Shown: positions 38,386 through 50,565 of the stretch, one piece after another | Layout of the letters: each line of letters opens with the position of its first letter | Numbering within the stretch: position 1 is the first letter of the stretch | DNA from: Erigeron canadensis | Lineage: Eukaryota > Streptophyta > Magnoliopsida > Asterales > Asteraceae | Assembly (NCBI RefSeq): GCF_010389155.1 | Contig: NC_057763.1 | Location: forward strand, 32,594,645-32,658,644 | Length of the DNA stretch: 64,000 nucleotides | Direction: 5' to 3' | Made by a program: the position numbers and the translations under genes | The notes under the pieces: generated by a model | What the model saw: the letters and a program-made list of their open reading frames with translations, nothing else | What the model was told of the DNA's origin: nothing | Databases searched by the model: none

Positions 38386-41300
38386 ATGGGGGATATTGAA
38401 ACCCTAGGTATTCTTGACGAAATTCAAGCCCTTGTTTCCGATCAGCTTCAAGTGGTATCTATATCTATCTATATCTATATTTGTATATTAACTAATTATA
38501 ATTATATCATATTTATGATTAATCTAGTTTTATGAATTGAAGTACAATATTTCTATACTAAAAACCCTAACTAAAAGCACCAGAATGAATTTGGTAAAAT
38601 TGGACTTTTGAATGATAATAATCTGAACGAATTTCTATCTATTTGATCTTTTATAACTTGTAAATGCATCGACAACTTACGTCAGCATGAAAACTGAATA
38701 TATATCAATTACTTGATGAAAAGAGATACATGTAATAGCAAAAAGTCGAGATTTTCGTACCATTCTTTCGATTGGAAATGCTACATAACAGTAAATTAGA
38801 CTATACATGTTTTGCTATTGTATGTGTGTTGGAATTTTTTTAGAAATAAGTGTAATGATCTTCTTTTAGTTAATGAGCTGCCATAGTTTGTATCTGACCT
38901 TTTATAACTTGTAAAGCGTTGAATTTATTGATGTGGGATGCGGTTAAATTATATAGTTTTTACGTCACGTTAATGAAAATTTTTTTAATTTACTAGCCAC
39001 GAGATGTGTATGTCGGAAAGAAATCGATGTTTGATAAATTGAAATGTAAGTTTTAAAGTTCAATATGTGTACAATAGTAAAACGTGTATAGTTGATTATA
39101 TTTATACGCAGTTTGCACTCTTTTGTTTTGTGGACGCTGTTTTTATCTTTGAGTTCATGGTTGTTCTTGTTAGGTTTCGTACAAGTGGCTGAGTAGGAAC
39201 TATTTGGTGTCATCAAATACCGCAAAGAGGTGAGTTTTTTCTGTCTTTCATTTTTGGATCGTTTTTGGGTCGGGTTTACTCGTTTTTATGAAAGTTCGAA
39301 TAACATTTTTGTGCATAGGCTGCTTCAAGAGTTTGTGGATAATCATGGAAGTCAACTGGAAGTTATATATTCGCTATCTGGATGGCTGAAAAATAATCCA
39401 GGAGCTTACCATGTAAAGCTTGTTTTGCGCTCTAAGCTTTCAGGTCAGGTTCTGTATTACTAGTATGACATGTTAGTACCAATGCGGTACCAGGGATAAA
39501 AGGTTCCCCCCGATTTACCTTCTTTTTTTTTTACTAGTATGGCATGTAATAAATTTGGATTGTGCAGTTGTATGCGTGTACTTGATTTATTTGTGATTGA
39601 GCTGGTTTTAATTAAAAATTTATTTTTCTGTTTATAACTGCTTCTATGCTTCTCCGACATTAAGGATGTTCAGAGTTTATATCCTTTTTGTGCAGAAGCC
39701 AAAAAGGAATTTGGTGAAGGTTACTCGGTTCAAGTTTATAGTGTTCAAGCTTGTGTTCCTAAGGATCCAGCTGTTATATGGAATACTGAATATATACAAT
39801 CAGAACAGCTCTTTAAGGAGCCTCCAAATGTTGTTAATTGTTTGCGGGATAATAGGTGGGCTTGTCATTTTTAACTTACGTTCATTATTAGATGGTTGTT
39901 ACATATTTAGGTTCTTCACATTTGTCCTTTTCTTTCTTCAGGTTTTGTGGGGTTTCAAATTCATTTGTAAAACGCAGTATTGAGGGTATGCCTATAAGCA
40001 GTGCATGTCCTTCATTACAAAATGTAGGAGTCGCGGGACCATTACGAGCTAGTACGTCTAATCAAACTTCTAACACTTCAGTTCGCCAAGAAAAAAAGGT
40101 TGAGCAGTTGGACCCCAACCCTAAACCAGTTGCAAAAAAGGAGCAAGTTTCTGTATTGCCTGCTAACAATAAGAAAGCCCAGAGTGATAAAAGCTCTTCT
40201 GGGACTGCGAGCTCATTGGCTAGTATGTGGGGTCGTGCTTCTGCAAAACCAAAACCCGATTCTGCCTCGGTGAAAACCGACAATGTTGTTCCTTTCTCTA
40301 ATGGTTTGTTTACTTGCAGTGGTTTTGCTGAAATGTTATATTGTTGAATGTTTATTTTAAATGCGCTATCTGACTACACTAAACTTTTGCAGATGCTCAG
40401 ATACATGCAAACGAATTGGCAGAGGATGAAAGCAGTGACGATGATGCTCGGAAAATGAACCGCAAGAGAGGATCTAATGGTGAAGGAAATAATAGAAAGA
40501 GGAGGGTTGTCATTGATTCCTCTGATGAAGAGGATGAGATTCCAGATGCAGTAAACCTTGCCTCACCAGATCCTCCAAAAAAGCAGGCTGATTTAAAGAA
40601 AAGTTCTAGAACTTTGGGTTTGGAAAACAAAAATCTTGATTTTGACGAACAAAAAGAAGAGAAAGTGAAGGTTAAGGAGGAGAAGGTACCAGATGATGTT
40701 CCTAAGCTTATATTGAAAGAAGAAAGTCATGACACAAATACTACTTTAAATGAGAATAGATGTCCTGACAAGGATGAGGTAAATCAGAAGAATAAAGCAA
40801 GCAATGCTGCTCAAAATGTGCCTAAAAAGCGAAAAGTTTTGAAGACACGTATCGATGAGCGTGGGAGAGAAGGTATGATTTTGGAAAAGGCTTTCTATAT
40901 GTTTTCTGATGATTTGCTTTCTCCAAAACCTTAGGTTGAGTGCATTTCTGTGTTTGCAGTAGATGTGGAAATAAACAAGGGTTAGGCAATGAAATAAACA
41001 AGATTGGGTCAAAATAGGGTCAAGTTGGGTGATAACTCGAAACAAGTTTGGTTGTGTGATAACCTGAAACAAGTTTGGTTGGATGATAACCCGAAACATG
41101 TTTTTTTCAACAAATACTAATGCTTTAATAATTACTTGGTGTGTCAACTGTCAAGTATGACTATTTAATTGTACTTTTTGATAAATTGAACTATGAAGGT
41201 TAATTCATGAAAAGTACTCATTTGGTAACTTTTGACCTCTTTTCTTGTAAGAAAGTTTTTTGATTTATCTACTTGACCCCTGTTATTAATATACCATAAC

Positions 41301-42871
41301 CCAAACTGACCCATTCATGCACGTATAGGGTTGAAGTTGCTACTTTTTGTTAGTAGGAACTTTAGCCAAACAAATTTAGTTAAACATGCCCCTGAAGATT
41401 TAATATCTTAAATAGAGAAAAGGTTAAAATGACTTGCATTCATGATAGAAGTTTCTTTGTTTATGACAAACTTGCCAAAGCTAGTCCTGACAGATATATC
41501 CCCGTACCACGTTATTTATTACTGAAGAGATTAAAGTTTAATATAGTAAAGATTGTGGACTACTTTTCTTTGTTAGTAGTGTATCTTCTACCCATCGTTG
41601 TTAAACATCGTTTCATTTGTTTGTACTTTATAAGAGACAACCCAATATATGTGTTTCTTGCCTGCATTTAGTTTTGGTTCGTTTGGAGATATGCTTTAGA
41701 AGTGTATTGTTCGATTGGCTTGCTGGTTAGGTTCTGGTTTATATTTGGATAACAGCCATGATGGTAATTTACTGAGCCACGCAAGTAAAGCGAATTAGCT
41801 ATCCTGAAATTTCTTTTTAGTTCATATTCTTTCTGTCCTTAACAACTCGCTGTCAGCTGTGCTCATTACCACTAAATTAACTTTAGGTTTCACTTTATGC
41901 TAATTAATGCTCTGTATTTTACATATGTATGTTTTATTTTGACGATGTATACTTCATCTTATTGATTGTTTATCAGTAACTGAGGTGGTTTGGGAGGATG
42001 ATGAGAAAGAGACGAAACCTGAGGTCAAAACAAGCAAAGAAAAAGTTGACAATAATAATGCAAGCAATGCTGTGAACAGGTGATAACCATTTGAGTTGTT
42101 CCGTCTTTAGCTATACTAAATCATATTGGATTGTATATCATGGTTGCCAATTTCAATATCCTAAGCAGTTTCTTGGCCTTTTAAAGTTTGGTTTCTACCA
42201 AAATGGTGTTAGACAAATAGAACTTCACAAGGTTGAAAAGTTATGATGCTTTCATTTAGATTTCTGGAGATGGATATTAAACAGAAACACACTACAGTCA
42301 TTAACTCATCATGCTTTCACATTCTACTACATGAAATTTTTTTTCAGTTTCAACCATTAGCTCATTAATCTTCACTGCTCATTTGCTTCCGTAATTCCTT
42401 GTGTTAATGATGTTACATTGACATAAAGGATAAGAAATAGACAATAAACATGATGTTATCATTTACTTGAATTGTTGAATATGTTTTTGAAATAATAAGT
42501 AACACATTAGTTATAATGAAAACTGGCTGGGTCAACCAACCTAATCCGTGTTGTTCACTTGTTCCATACTAAAGATAGAGTGCTTCAACCAAAACCTATT
42601 TGACCAGTTACCCAGCCCGCATATGTTACCACCTTTACTAACTAATGCTGAGATTATAGGCTGCTTTTATTTTCTAGAAGAGGATATGAATAGAGGATGT
42701 TATTCTCATAGTTGGATATTTGAATTCAGGCCCCCTGCAGCAGTTCCGAAGAAGTCACCTGCAGTTGGTAATGCCCCATCACATGCAACAGGCAAAGCGG
42801 GAAACAAGAAAACCGCTGTTAAGGATCCTAAGCAGGGGAATATCATGTCTTTCTTCAAGAAAAAAGTTTAA
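38386..42871 (+). CDS. POLD3: DNA polymerase delta subunit 3 (p66/Cdc27 type)
   Basis: Accessory subunit of nuclear DNA polymerase delta, which links the enzyme to PCNA during lagging-strand synthesis and repair. It has 498 aa in eight exons: 38386-38454, 39174-39229, 39319-39443, 39696-39855, 39942-40303, 40393-40872, 41977-42079, 42730-42871; these sum to 1,497 bases in frame. The N-terminus (1 to about 150) is the folded Cdc27-like winged-helix region that binds the catalytic/B-subunit assembly. The middle is long, charged and probably disordered, with acidic Ser clusters (DESSDDD, DSSDEEDE) and basic KKRK stretches. The C-terminus carries the PIP-box QGNIMSFF (487-494) before the last basic residues. 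Conservation is strongest at the two ends, as usual for this family. Confidence 0.93.
41031..41105. repeat. 27-bp tandem repeat in POLD3 intron 6
   Basis: Three units of 27 bp begin GATAACTCGAAACA (41031), GATAACCTGAAACA (41058) and GATAACCCGAAACA (41085), the last partial. They look like a small minisatellite. Confidence 0.75.
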
Positions 42872-43239
42872 CCAGGCAAGTTTGCAGGCTTTCGTGAATA
42901 TCCATGGAACTGTAATTTTGATTATGTAGGGTTTTATGTTGTTTCTGCTTTATTCCTGGTGTACCCAATCATGTTATCCCCTTTGTATTTTTATTTTTGT
43001 ACATTGAAATTAGGAGTTAGGCTTTCAAGTTTACACAAATACACGAGTTGTAATTTATTTTTTCATAGAATTGTTGGAAAACATCACAAAAATATGCCTA
43101 AATACTATCAGAAAGTGATACTTTGGTGTTGGTATCACAATGAAATCGTAAGCCTGTTAAAGTTCAGAAGTAAAACTGAACCAGGTCCAAAAAACTACTC
43201 AAAAGTTTAGCTATGATTGTACTTGTGCTTCATCTTCTT

Positions 43240-44378
43240 TCATCTCAGTTGTATCAAGTTTGTTGGTTCGCTCAACACATACCTTGGTATTTCATATTTG
43301 GTACCTGCAAATATGGAAAAATCTGTTAATATTTTTTATAAAAAACTACTATCTGATAAGTTATTCAGAATGTGAACAGAGTGCTTGGAAATGGAATCTG
43401 AAGATCATTGCTATAATGCTATGTATGGGTTACAACCCGGTAATACATTTGATCTTCAGTTCCATGTAGAGGAAGACATGAAAAAGAGAAGAGATGTGTA
43501 AAAGTAACACCTCCTTCATCATAACAAACTGTCATGTCAGGTTTATGCACCACCACCCCTGCACTGTCCACAATTGCTTGAGCAAGCTCTATGTCAGCCT
43601 CAGCTGCTGCATGTATTGCGTCCCATATTTCTTTTTGCATAATCCATAAAAATTTATCAGAAAGATGCACAACAATTTGAAATTTTCAGTACATTAATAC
43701 TGTTGTCCTTGAATGATGAATACAATTAAATTGTGTTTTGGTTTTTAAAAGTTTTAGAACTTTAATTTGAATATAAAGTTTCTAATAATGTAAATTAGCA
43801 AGAAAAACATAGAACCGATCCTTGTTGGGACCATTGTCCCCAAATCAGGCCTTTTGCATCCTAGTCTTTAGTCGGGCTCTATTAGGGTCGGGTCTTGTTC
43901 ATGATAAGTGACTAAATGTGATCACAAATGGCCACCGACTTTTTAGGGTCTTCAGATTAGGGTCTTAAAATTATAGTGCCTATATGTCACTATTAAAAAA
44001 GTCTGATTCGAATAGAAAATCCAAAGTTAAATACTGCACATGGCCTATAAAGTGTAAAATCCATTTGTTGCCATCACATACAATGAATGTAATCGTCCAA
44101 AGACCTCTTGTTTTTACCTTTTTTGCCACCATGATGAGGAGCCGTATCCCAGAACTCATCACGCATCTGCAGTAGTTGACTCCATGTAACCGGCCTTGGG
44201 AACTTCCAAGGCTTTGGCTTCCTTATCTTTTTCACCGTTCCTGCTACAGAAATGAATACGTCGATGAAGAATTTTCCATCCTCAGGAATCAAGAAAGAAT
44301 ATCGAAGAGTAACATTATATATTGGATTATGCAAGACTTACTTTTTGGTTTATTTAGCGACGATCCAATGCAACCCAT
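43240..44378 (-). CDS. Ubiquitin domain-containing protein (UBTD1/2-like), small
   Basis: A 115-aa protein in four exons read leftwards: 44342-44378, 44118-44243, 43511-43630, 43240-43304, total 348 bases including TGA at 43240-43242. The start MGCIGSS is a good N-myristoylation and palmitoylation signal, as in plant relatives. Conserved blocks follow in order: KKIRKPKPWKFPRPVT, LLQMRDEFWDTAPHHGG, EIWDAIHAAAEADIELAQAI, VDSAGV and YEIPRYVLSEPTNLI. It matches the N-terminal UBTD domain described as binding E2 enzymes; plant members of this size lack the C-terminal ubiquitin fold. The exon 3 acceptor (GCAAAAAG) has a weak pyrimidine tract. The gene is tail to tail with POLD3 (369 bp apart). Confidence 0.88.
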
Positions 44379-44853
44379 TCTAAGTATCTTTTACTAAGCT
44401 CAAAACTTTACAGCAGACGGAGCTTAAAGCTGTGGCTATACTACTGTTATATTATAGGCACAAAAATTATTTTCCAGAAAGATTTAAATAGGAGTGGTTG
44501 GGCAGCTTCACTACTCTTTCTCGTGATAAAAAGTTTCACCTTTAAGCATTCAGATTCATGTGAATATAGACAACTAAATTGATTAGATACTTTGCTTGGA
44601 TAAATTTATCTTGTATAAACAAAAGATAAAAATCTTCCCCAAAACTGAAGCCATACATAACAAACCAATACCAGGTAGCCACACCACCTACCGATCGTAC
44701 AACTTCGACAAGCACTCGTCGTTTCACGGTACAAACATTAAAGCTACATGGAAATGAAAGCGACGACAAGCCGAATGAGAGAAATATCTTAAGTTTACGT
44801 TAAGGCCGTGTTTGACAATGTATAGTCTACATCACTACAAATCTTTGTAACTT

Positions 44854-47800
44854 TTAATTGTAACGATATGATTCACCAAACTTGTTTCTCATATAACTAA
44901 ACTTGGGATCATCATAGTTGACCGGTTTTGGGTCAACAGTCTTTTGCTCACCTCCATACGCAGCTTCAGCTCGTTTATCTCTAGACCGATGCTTTGTTCT
45001 TTCCTTCTGGCTCTTGGATCGAACATGAGGAACCTCACCACTAGCCCCACCATAAAACTCGGCATATTCTTCTCTTTTAGAGACTCTATGCTTGCTTGGA
45101 TCTTTTATGCTAGATGATCTGAGTTTAGCAGGCTTTGTTTCTGCAATTTTTTCATTTGGATTGTGGGCATGACGGGTTTCTGAAAGAGGGGTTGGCGTTC
45201 TGTGCTTCTGTACCAATGGCGGCTGCTGAGCAAGTTCATCTTCAGGCATTATAAGATGATCTTTTAAAGGGGTGAGGCCTCTCCCAGGACTGTTGAACGG
45301 GTTCCATGGAACAAAGATGTTACCAAAGCCTTCGAGGGCGAGCTTTGATAGATCCGTAACTAGTTGCCCAAAAGATGGCCATCCTGCTTCTTGTTCTTCT
45401 CTAATGGTTTCCACATTTTGAGTTTTAGTGGGTTTTTCCTTGCTTGGTCTTTTAGTATCACTCTCCGCCTTATGCTGTCATATACATGCCAGATAAGCTG
45501 ATAATATTTTTCAAATTTCTAAGACTATCATGATAGCATGATCTTAAAATCATAATGTGAATCGAAGGTTGAATAGAGAAGTAAGTTTAGGCAGACTTCT
45601 GCTTTAATTAGCAAACTTTGTTTTAACATATAAAAACCTAACTTAGCTCCACACTTTTACGATTTTAAGTAAACCACTTTCAATAGTTATGATTCAACAT
45701 AATATACCCGCTAAATAATGTCAAAATGATTAGTTGGCTGCTGCTTACATCTTGTAACTTTGACCAGGTTTATTTCATTCAGGCATGCTGGAAACAGTAA
45801 CAAGATCACCCCGTGATCAATTTTTTAAAGCATGTAACTTTTTTTATAGGTGAAACAAAGTTCGTTACGTATCCATTACTAACTTGAGCAATTTGCCCCA
45901 ATATAGTATTGGCCATAGGTAACTTTGACTTTGGTAAGGTCAGGTATTTGACCTTGGGAGGATCCACCTGGGTTTGAATCTCACTTCCCACATTTATGGG
46001 GGTGGTTTAATATGGGGTTTTTCGAGAGTCCTGGTTCCATCCCAGGCATTTGTGTCATTAGGTGTAGGAGTAGAATAATATGCCGTTCAAAGAAAAAAAA
46101 AAGTACGCCATGGGTAATTGTCTCTAATTTAAACCAGGATACATCAGACTCTTACCACTGCAGAGAAATACGATGAGCCATATCCTTGTTGAACGATGCA
46201 TACAGCATATCCTATCAAGATGGCACCAATACACAAAACAAGATCTGCCAAGTGTATAAAAGGTAAGACATACATTACTTATATTAAAGAAACCATTGTG
46301 CATGGAAAAGAAGGTGAAAACAGCACTAGTCTTCCATAATTAACCTACATATTATAATGGTTAGATTATATATAATGTGCCCACGACATAATAATTCTGT
46401 ACGTGTCTCATAATGATTTCAATTTCAAATAAAGTAACATCCAGACAATTTGAATGAAACCCGTGCATTTGAACTATAATGTTCATACTGATAAGGAAAA
46501 ACCCCTGCATCAAGGCAATATAAGAAGTTACATAACTCCTATAACTTGCTCTTGAAATCCCAATCTACAAAGAGACATGGATATGGAATATACTTGAATA
46601 AAAACCAGAGTCATGGATTTATTAATCAATATCACAATGACACAATCTATGTTTAACTTTATATGTATATTGCCGACTGCAGGGAAGTTTAGAGTGTGGA
46701 TAAAGTCTGGAATTCCTAAAGTTCGTATCATAAGAAGGTGACAGGTTCAAGCAACGATAACATTCCAGGTTAAGTTATACTTAATCACATTGAAAGGTAT
46801 TCAAACTTCAAACCTGTGGAAGTTATAGAGCTATCTTGGTAATCACAATCCTCTTGATTCAAAGAAATTTGTCGAAGAGCTGCATTTCCTCGATCAATAA
46901 CTAGCAACGAGCAGGTTGGTCTCACATAAATTACATCAAAGTCACTTGAAAACTGTGCATCTTCACTTGGCCCGTCCCTGTATCCTGCTACATTTGATTT
47001 TCCACCAGCTATTGTCGTCACACCTACACATCAATTTCTTTTTCAGTAATCTTTTCATAGAATCACTGATTTACCCTCGAAGTATTTTTTTTCAAAAAAA
47101 GATCCAAATATCGATGTGCTAATATTACGCCTAACCTGTTTCACCGATCTTTCTAATGGCAAGATTAGAAGTATCGGCAACATACACATTTCCTTTATCA
47201 TCCATAGTAACACCTTTAGGATGATCAAAACGAGCATCATTCGGTTTCCCATCTACATGTCCAGTATAACCTTGAAACGACCCCGCAATCAACCTTGCCC
47301 TACTATCTACAAATTCACAAATATACCCCCAACATTCAACACAGAATCCTAATCAATCAATCATAAAAAATTTACTACTATGTCAAACGTCGAAAAAACC
47401 TTACATTGTGACAAAGGGGGCGTAATCCGAACAATGTTGCTATTGACTGTATCAACAGCATATAGTTCACCTTCTTGCGAAACCTGAACCGAATACGGCA
47501 CAACCCCTAACTGATTCCCTTCAACTACTGTTTCTACTAAATAACCATCCTCAAATTGAAGAATATTCCCATCTGTATATATATATACATATATCACCAA
47601 AATACACTATATTATATATGCATCCTCAACAACAATACGAATTGGGTTTCTGACTAAACACATCTACTAACATAAAACGATGACGTAATCAAACAAAGAA
47701 ATATATATATATATATAAGTGAAAAAAGTACCTGATAATGATGATTTAGAAGATGATGATGACCTAGCTGTCCACTTGAAAATGGAAGATAGTTGTTTAA

Positions 47801-48018
47801 TTACTGGGCCTGTTCATTACATTTGATTATATATAGATACAGAATAATAATAATGTAAGTATATATACATGATATAAATATAAATTAATAAAAAAATATA
47901 TGGAATGCAGAGTATGGTTTAGTATACCAGCAGCAGCAGGGGCAGCTTGAGCTTCCAACTGAAAGATGTAAATGAAAATAACTGTTGAAAAAATTAAATA
48001 AAAATGGGAAGCATTCAT
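44854..48018 (-). CDS. NHL-repeat domain protein with signal peptide and membrane span
   Basis: A 475-aa plant NHL-domain protein in seven exons read leftwards: 47928-48018, 47732-47809, 47405-47572, 47136-47306, 46814-47023, 46156-46244, 44854-45474 (1,428 bases in frame). An N-terminal hydrophobic signal (FYLIFSTVIFIYIF) is followed by a beta-propeller-like region with NHL signatures (LYAVDTVNSNIVRI, HPKGVTMDDKGNVYVADTSN, LLVIDRGNAALRQI), about residues 55-235. Next come a membrane helix (LVLCIGAILIGYAVCIV, about 241-257) and a basic, Ser/Lys-rich tail that probably faces the cytosol. Similar Arabidopsis proteins (At1g70280/At1g23890 type) lack a firm function. The topology suggests a luminal or extracellular propeller. 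Intron 6 contains a SINE. Confidence 0.93.
45924..46106 (+). mobile_element. tRNA-derived SINE in NHL gene intron 6
   Basis: It has an A-box-like TTTGGTAAGGTCAGG, a B-box-like GGGTTTGAATCTC about 35 bp later, a tail ATGCCGTTCAAAG and then poly-A (46091-46102). Imperfect flanking duplications are GCCATAGGTAAC (45912-45923) and GCCATGGGTAAT (46107-46118). The orientation is opposite to the host gene. Confidence 0.75.
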
Positions 48019-48935
48019 TTGATAATTTATTTTGATATGAATTTATTTTTAATGTTTGATTGATTTGTGTAAATGATTAAAAATAACTCAAATGGAAATG
48101 GGGGGTTTTGATTGACAGTAGTGTGACTGTGTTTTCAGTAATCCAATGGTAGTAAACTTCATACACACTTTCTTTCACTCACATTTCTCAAGGAGATACA
48201 TACATATACATTGTACATACACATCCTTTCTTTCTACTTTGTATGGATTTTTTTCTTTTTTTACCATCATTTTTATTGTAGTAGATCTAAAAAAGTGGGG
48301 GAAAAGAGACAAAGTATTAAATTTTGGGATAAAGTTATTTGGAATTTTATTTTTATTTTTAGTCAATGAAAAGAAGGGAAAAAATCGGTTTGGTAAATTA
48401 TTACTCGTATGTTACAACAATTTTTAACAATTTCGGTTTGCCAAATTTTTCTTGTTTTGACTTTTTAAATAAAGTTGATACTTTTTAGTTGTTTTTTTTT
48501 TCTTTTTTATTGTTTTATTGGCTATTTGATGGTTAAATGTATAAATATTCTTATATCTTATCTCATGTTGATATATGATATTATTTATGAAAAAACTTAT
48601 ATAAATGCATATGCAAAATATATTTATTATGTTACGTTGCTATATAACTATTGGTAAACCTATATAAGGAGTCTTTGTAACTATACATAGGAGACAACAA
48701 AGACTTTTATCTTTTTCGAATTCACTCAGAATATTATATGATCTGGTTCATCATATACACCTTTTATCTATAATTTCATCCTTCCACCGTAAAGTAGTAC
48801 AAAGTTTATCATACTTAAACTCATGGTCTGGTAATTGTTGTATGACTTGTATCACTTTAAGCATTAAACTTCAGATTACTTAGACAATTTTAGGTTAATA
48901 AACACCATAATCAAAGACTATTAAATAGGTCATAA

Positions 48936-49219
48936 TAGGGATGTGCACGGTCAAAAACCAGCCCGACTCGGCAAGACTCTGCTCGACCCACGAGAGTATG
49001 AAAACGTGACCCGTGACCCGGGCCGTGAAGGTTCGGGTCGGGTTTGGGTGGGTCATGGGTTTCCTTCACAATTTTTCGGTTTTTGCCTTCACCCGACCCG
49101 GCCAACCTGTGACCCGCGAATGCACTAAAAACGTGACCCGACTCGTTAAGGCTTCGGACAGGTCGGTTCGGGCCAGTTCCGAGTCGGGCGCTGGTCAGCG
49201 GGTCTTTTGCTCATCCCTT
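48936..49219. mobile_element. hAT-type MITE (284 bp), GC-rich
   Basis: The ends are TAGGGATGTGC and GCTCATCCCTT, short imperfect inverted repeats of the hAT type. They are flanked by an exact 8-bp duplication GGTCATAA (48928-48935 and 49220-49227). The interior is unusually GC-rich and packed with GTGACCCG, GACCCGG and CGGGTCGGG motifs in both orientations. It encodes no transposase. Confidence 0.85.
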
Positions 49220-49704
49220 GGTCATAAGGGTGGGTTGAGTACCATAACATCTCTCCCACCTTTTCTATTCCTTCCCATATTTTTCCCATTTTTAAGGATA
49301 CCTCAATGTCACTCCTTATTTTCCCTCACTCAAATAAAGTAAAAAGAACAAGAAAAGACCAAAAAAAAAAGATTCGGTCATCACCCTCCCCGATTCTCTC
49401 ACCACCGCCCAGTAGGTACCGGATGGACGGAATGGTGTACAACCCGGTGAACGACCGGTACCGAATTGGTCTATGGGGTACACCGTCCACCCTAATGGCA
49501 TAGCTAATGATGGTATCTCATTTGCTTACTTGGTGGTATATATTTAGCTAATTCGGCCAAATCGACTAAAGATGTAATAGTTGGTATAGTTGATATCGAT
49601 AATCGTCATGCTAAATCTTGTAAATATACAATTTTAACTTGATTATTTCTTTTTTAGCACAGTCACTTGCAACTTGCATTTGGTTCTATTTTGCTTATTT
49701 TTAA

Positions 49705-49994
49705 GGGCTAAGTATCTGGAAGTGTAAGTAACGTTTACATTTTTTCTATTGTGTGAATGTTTTCATTTGGTTCATTGTATGCAACTAACCCGCTAAATTT
49801 GAACGATTAATGTAAAATTTTAAGGTTGACCAATCAAAAACTTCTATGTGGCAGCTCATATGGTGTGTCACGTATACACTTTTACATTAATCGTTCAATT
49901 TGACGGGTTGATTACATACAATGAACCAAATGAAAGTTACATTCACACAATAGACAAAATGTAAAAGTTACTTACATCCCCAGATACTAAACCC
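49705..49994. mobile_element. Foldback MITE (290 bp), possibly Mutator-like
   Basis: Arms of about 115 bp form an inverted repeat. The left starts GGGCTAAGTATCTGGAAGTG and the right (reverse complement) GGGTTTAGTATCTGGGGATG; both then share CTATTGTGTGAATGT and TCATTTGGTTCATTGTATG. Possible 9-bp flanks (TATTTTTAA and TATATATTA) agree at only 6 of 9, so the family is uncertain. It is non-coding. Confidence 0.8.
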
Positions 49995-50565
49995 TATATA
50001 TTATTAATGGCTCAAACTGGTTCTAACTTTTAACTAAACTAATGGATAACTAACATGTTTTTGAAAGCATTTTCAAAACAGATTTGTAAAACAAATTTAT
50101 ATTTTTTTTTCTTAATCTCATCTATTATCAAATGTTTTTATATCTCTGGTAATTATAAGGAAGAATTAGGGGAATATAATAAAACCTTTATTAAGTAATT
50201 ATATATATGTTAATAATTTTGATAAAATAAATAATTTGTCCGATTTTAAGTTGAGAGAAATATAAATCTAGACCTCAATCAAAGAATAATAAAATAATAT
50301 ATTTTTTTCTTCTAACAATCTCGGTATATATATATTTGTTCTAATGAAACTATAAAATAATAATCACTAAAAAAAATCAAATTATAAGATTTTCTAGTAA
50401 AAGATGAATCTATACAAACTTGGTTTTTCTTGAACTTAAAATTTTGTATCGAGTTTATTTTTAATCTTCTCATTAAACTTAATTAGTTTGGACATTGTTT
50501 TTTTCCGTATTTCTAATCATGTTTAAAGTAATGAAAAAATGTGTTTGGGTACTTGTTTTTATGAA

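Noticed and set aside
48936..49219. Possible CpG-island promoter
   Set aside because: The GC-rich block has exact hAT-type borders and an 8-bp duplication, so it is a transposon.
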